From Chromatiales bacterium (GTDB lineage Bacteria > Pseudomonadota > Gammaproteobacteria > UBA6429 > Thiohalophilaceae): DNA of 7,393 bases. The notes under the pieces were generated by a model. It was given only the letters and a program-made list of their open reading frames with translations. It searched no databases and was not told the DNA's origin. A program made the translations under genes and the position numbers. The DNA is taken from contig JALXDW010000394.1 in NCBI GenBank assembly GCA_027070385.1, positions 1 to 7,393 on the forward strand. Direction: 5' to 3'. This document shows, piece by piece, positions 5,388-7,393 of this stretch (position 1 is its first letter; each line of letters opens with the position of its first letter).

Positions 5388-6683
5388 CTAGGGTAAAACC
5401 TTGTCTATCACCACCGTAACGGGTTGTGCATTTTTAACCGCCACCGGGCCAACCTGGCCTTGTAAATCACCGCTTTGTGGCATGGCCTGTCCCTGCTTGG
5501 AAACCCGGGCAATAATATTGACCTGCCCAAAATTGGAGAGTTTCATGTCCGGACGCATGGCCATATTGTCATCCAGCATAACAGTGAAAGGCAGGTCTTT
5601 AACCTGTTTACGGACAATCGCCAATGGCATCCGTGGGCCATGAGCTGCACGTGCATACACCAGTACAAAATCATCAGCGGATACTTTATTCTTGTTTTCC
5701 CAGGTTAATTTTACACTGACTCGAATACTTGCCCCCGTTGCTGCTGGCTTGTTTTTTTCCGCCATCACGGATTGCGATCGTGATTGAGAAGGGCTCAATG
5801 GCTTATTAACTTCAACTGTTGGTTGCAAACCCATTTTACGTTCTGCAGCGGCTATCAATGATTTTACCTGATGAACCGAATCGGCTTCATTTGCAACTAA
5901 CGGCAATAATTTTTTCCACAACTTGACGGCTTTCTTGCCGTCACCGGCTTCTTCATAACCCAAACCTGCCAGCCACAATGCCGTTGGATCATCCGGTTTC
6001 AGTTGTAATGCTTTTTTAATCAGCGCAAACGGCTCACCTGCCATGCGCCCACCGTTGGCCATGGTCATTGCATCAGCAAGGGTTATCAGTACAGTGAAAT
6101 CATCACCCACCAATTGACGTAACCGCTTTAATGCCTCGACTGCACGATCATATTGTTTCAGTGACATGAAAGTACGTCCAAGCGTATACCAACCGTTTGG
6201 ATTATTCGGTGATTTTTGTAATTTTGCTTCTAACAATGCCGCCATCTCTTCAACCGAACCAACATGTTTTTTGTTAGTGCCAGCTTGTGCCGGTTGTACC
6301 TGACGGTTGGCCTGAGCGGATAAATTAATACTGTCAGGAGAACCCCATAACCAGTATAACGCCAATGCCATTAACGGAATGGCTGTAATAATAATATAAG
6401 CATTTTTCTCTATTTTAGGTGAAACAGTTGCCGTTTGTTCACCATCATGAATATCTTCCAACAGTGCCTTTTCAATTTCAATCCGGGTTTGCTCAAAGGT
6501 CTGCTGAGAAATATCGCCCTGCTCCAGACGCAGTTCCAATTCATTCAAACGTTCCTTCGCTATTGCGGCATTTTGTGAATCCGTGTCATCTTTATTAATT
6601 GTGCGCTTGCCTAACAATGCGGGAGCAATTAACCATAATACAACGATAATAAGGAGCAATGAAAAAAACATAAAACCTATCAT
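5388..6683 (-). CDS. ccmI: Cytochrome c biogenesis protein CcmI (CycH)
   Basis: A 431-residue membrane protein with the CcmI layout. A first membrane helix (about 2-24) is followed by a cytoplasmic, charged, probably coiled-coil loop (36-78) and a second helix (94-114). The periplasmic part has TPR-like repeats (about 159-190, 195-230, 227-262), with NPNGWYTLGRTFMSLKQYDRAVEA-type residues from 161. A linker rich in Ser, Gln and Lys (about 291-317) leads to a C-terminal beta-rich domain (318-431). In System I, CcmI binds the C-terminal helix of apocytochrome c and presents it to the CcmF/CcmH haem ligation complex. Its ATG overlaps the ccmH stop in an ATGA arrangement, indicating translational coupling, and an AGGA lies 9 bases upstream. 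Here ccmH and ccmI are separate genes, as in Pseudomonas, not fused as in E. coli CcmH. Confidence 0.93.
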   Translation of the reverse strand: MIGFMFFSLLLIIVVLWLIAPALLGKRTINKDDTDSQNAAIAKERLNELELRLEQGDISQQTFEQTRIEIEKALLEDIHDGEQTATVSPKIEKNAYIIITAIPLMALALYWLWGSPDSINLSAQANRQVQPAQAGTNKKHVGSVEEMAALLEAKLQKSPNNPNGWYTLGRTFMSLKQYDRAVEALKRLRQLVGDDFTVLITLADAMTMANGGRMAGEPFALIKKALQLKPDDPTALWLAGLGYEEAGDGKKAVKLWKKLLPLVANEADSVHQVKSLIAAAERKMGLQPTVEVNKPLSPSQSRSQSVMAEKNKPAATGASIRVSVKLTWENKNKVSADDFVLVYARAAHGPRMPLAIVRKQVKDLPFTVMLDDNMAMRPDMKLSNFGQVNIIARVSKQGQAMPQSGDLQGQVGPVAVKNAQPVTVVIDKVLP

Positions 6684-7159
6684 GATTCATCATCCTTTTT
6701 TAATGATGTATTGTTTAATAACTGTTGCGCACGTTGGTGTTCAGTTTCGCTCAACTCAATCGATATACTCTGACTACGCTGTTTAATGATTCTGAAAAGC
6801 ACTATCATCGCTATGATGAAAAAGAGTAAGGGTCCCAACCATAATAATAGCGTAATGGATTTAAACGGTGGCTTGTACAAAACAAAATCACCGTAACGGG
6901 CTACCATAAAATCAATGATCTCCTGATTGGATTTACCTTCTGAAATCATTTGATAAACCTTGTCACGCATATCTTTTGCAAGATCGGAATTGGAACCTTT
7001 TAAATTCTGATTCTGGCAAACCAGACAACGCAATTCATCAATTAACTGATTATAACGTGCTTCCTGTTCAGCTTGTTCAAATTGCCGGAATTCAACACGT
7101 GCATTCACCATGTTTAATTGCAGTGCTAATAATAAAAATATAAAAATCCGCATATCCAT
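6680..7159 (-). CDS. ccmH: Cytochrome c biogenesis thiol-disulfide protein CcmH (CcmL type)
   Basis: This 159-residue protein starts with a signal peptide (about 1-20, ending VNA). A periplasmic three-helix domain follows, carrying the LRCLVCQ motif (Cys45, Cys48), then the family's typical NQNLKGSNSDLAKDMR (50-65) and ARYGDFVLYKPP (87-98). One membrane helix (about 103-124) and a short cytoplasmic tail complete it. CcmH uses its CxxC pair, with CcmG, to keep the apocytochrome CXXCH cysteines reduced for haem attachment. Length fits the short, unfused family. The start chosen has GGA a few bases upstream; a second ATG two codons later is possible. It begins 16 bases after ccmG and overlaps ccmI by 4 bases. 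Confidence 0.95.
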   Translation of the reverse strand: MDMRIFIFLLLALQLNMVNARVEFRQFEQAEQEARYNQLIDELRCLVCQNQNLKGSNSDLAKDMRDKVYQMISEGKSNQEIIDFMVARYGDFVLYKPPFKSITLLLWLGPLLFFIIAMIVLFRIIKQRSQSISIELSETEHQRAQQLLNNTSLKKDDES

Positions 7160-7175
7160 TGGTATCCAAAATAAA

Positions 7176-7393
7176 TTATTTTTCAGCTTTCAATTCCATG
7201 ATTAAAGGAATAACAATTTCTGTTAAATCTTTATAACTAATAGGGCCAATATGCTTGTAACGGATTATGCCCTTCTTATCAATAAAAAACGTTTCAGGTA
7301 CACCATAGACACCATAATCAAACCCGACCAGACCTTTCTGATCCGTCACGACCAAACGATAAGGATTTCCCAGTTTATTTAACCAGTTTTTTG
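7176..7393 (-). CDS. ccmG: Thiol-disulfide oxidoreductase CcmG/DsbE, C-terminal part (cut by window edge)
   Basis: The last 71 codons of a thioredoxin-fold protein run leftward from the right edge to a TAA at 7176-7178. They include the DsbE-type stretch GLVGFDYGVYGVPETFFIDK, with the cis-proline loop GVPET, then KGIIRYKHIGPIS and the final helix. The catalytic CxxC lies in the missing N-terminal part. CcmG is a membrane-anchored periplasmic reductant that works with CcmH in System I cytochrome c maturation. Its position 16 bases before ccmH, in ccmG-ccmH-ccmI order, confirms the assignment; ccmF would be expected upstream outside the window. Confidence 0.92.
   Translation of the reverse strand, partial: KNWLNKLGNPYRLVVTDQKGLVGFDYGVYGVPETFFIDKKGIIRYKHIGPISYKDLTEIVIPLIMELKAEK

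Noticed and set aside
5401..5708. Plus-strand frames opposite the 3' end of ccmI
   Set aside because: They lie antisense to the ccmI C-terminal domain, and their products are low-complexity and unrecognised.

Overview
The window looks like part of a chromosome from an AT-rich gammaproteobacterium. The evidence is a DUF4124 domain, a System I cytochrome c maturation locus with separate ccmH and ccmI genes, an MscS-family channel, and a rubrerythrin / CCG-domain Fe-S protein / DUF3501 cluster of the kind seen in respiratory, often sulfur- or metal-metabolising, proteobacteria. The genus cannot be fixed from the sequence. No mobile element, CRISPR array, tRNA or rRNA is visible.

Layout. Bases 1-345 (minus) are the N-terminal part of an exported multihaem cytochrome c cut by the window edge. 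Bases 346-849 are a 504-base AT-rich divergent intergenic region with a candidate promoter and leader hairpin for the cytochrome and a perfect 19-base palindrome on the channel side. Bases 850-2151 (plus) encode a 433-residue MscS-family channel. The rest is all on the minus strand. Reading from the right, ccmG (partial), ccmH and ccmI are the end of a cytochrome c maturation operon. After a 305-base gap comes a four-gene run: short rubrerythrin, CCG-domain Fe-S protein, DUF3501 protein, and an exported DUF4124-glutaredoxin. That run ends tail to tail with the channel gene, sharing 4 bases.

How the genes may work together. CcmG, CcmH and CcmI reduce, hold and deliver apocytochromes for haem attachment. 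The cytochrome at the left edge is the kind of client they mature, although it is about 5 kb away and separately transcribed. The four-gene run reads as a redox or peroxide-defence unit: a diiron peroxidase-like protein, a partner with eight N-terminal cluster cysteines and CCG domains that could carry electrons, an uncharacterised conserved partner, and an exported thiol-redox protein. Its promoter is the best in the window (perfect TTGACA, 17-base spacer, TATTTT). A 10+10 inverted repeat lies over the predicted start site, which suggests repressor control. A 17-pair hairpin just after the rubrerythrin stop suggests that rubrerythrin is made in excess over the downstream proteins.

The most promising candidate for a poorly described system is this four-gene unit with its operator. 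The gene families are known, and their joint function is inferred.
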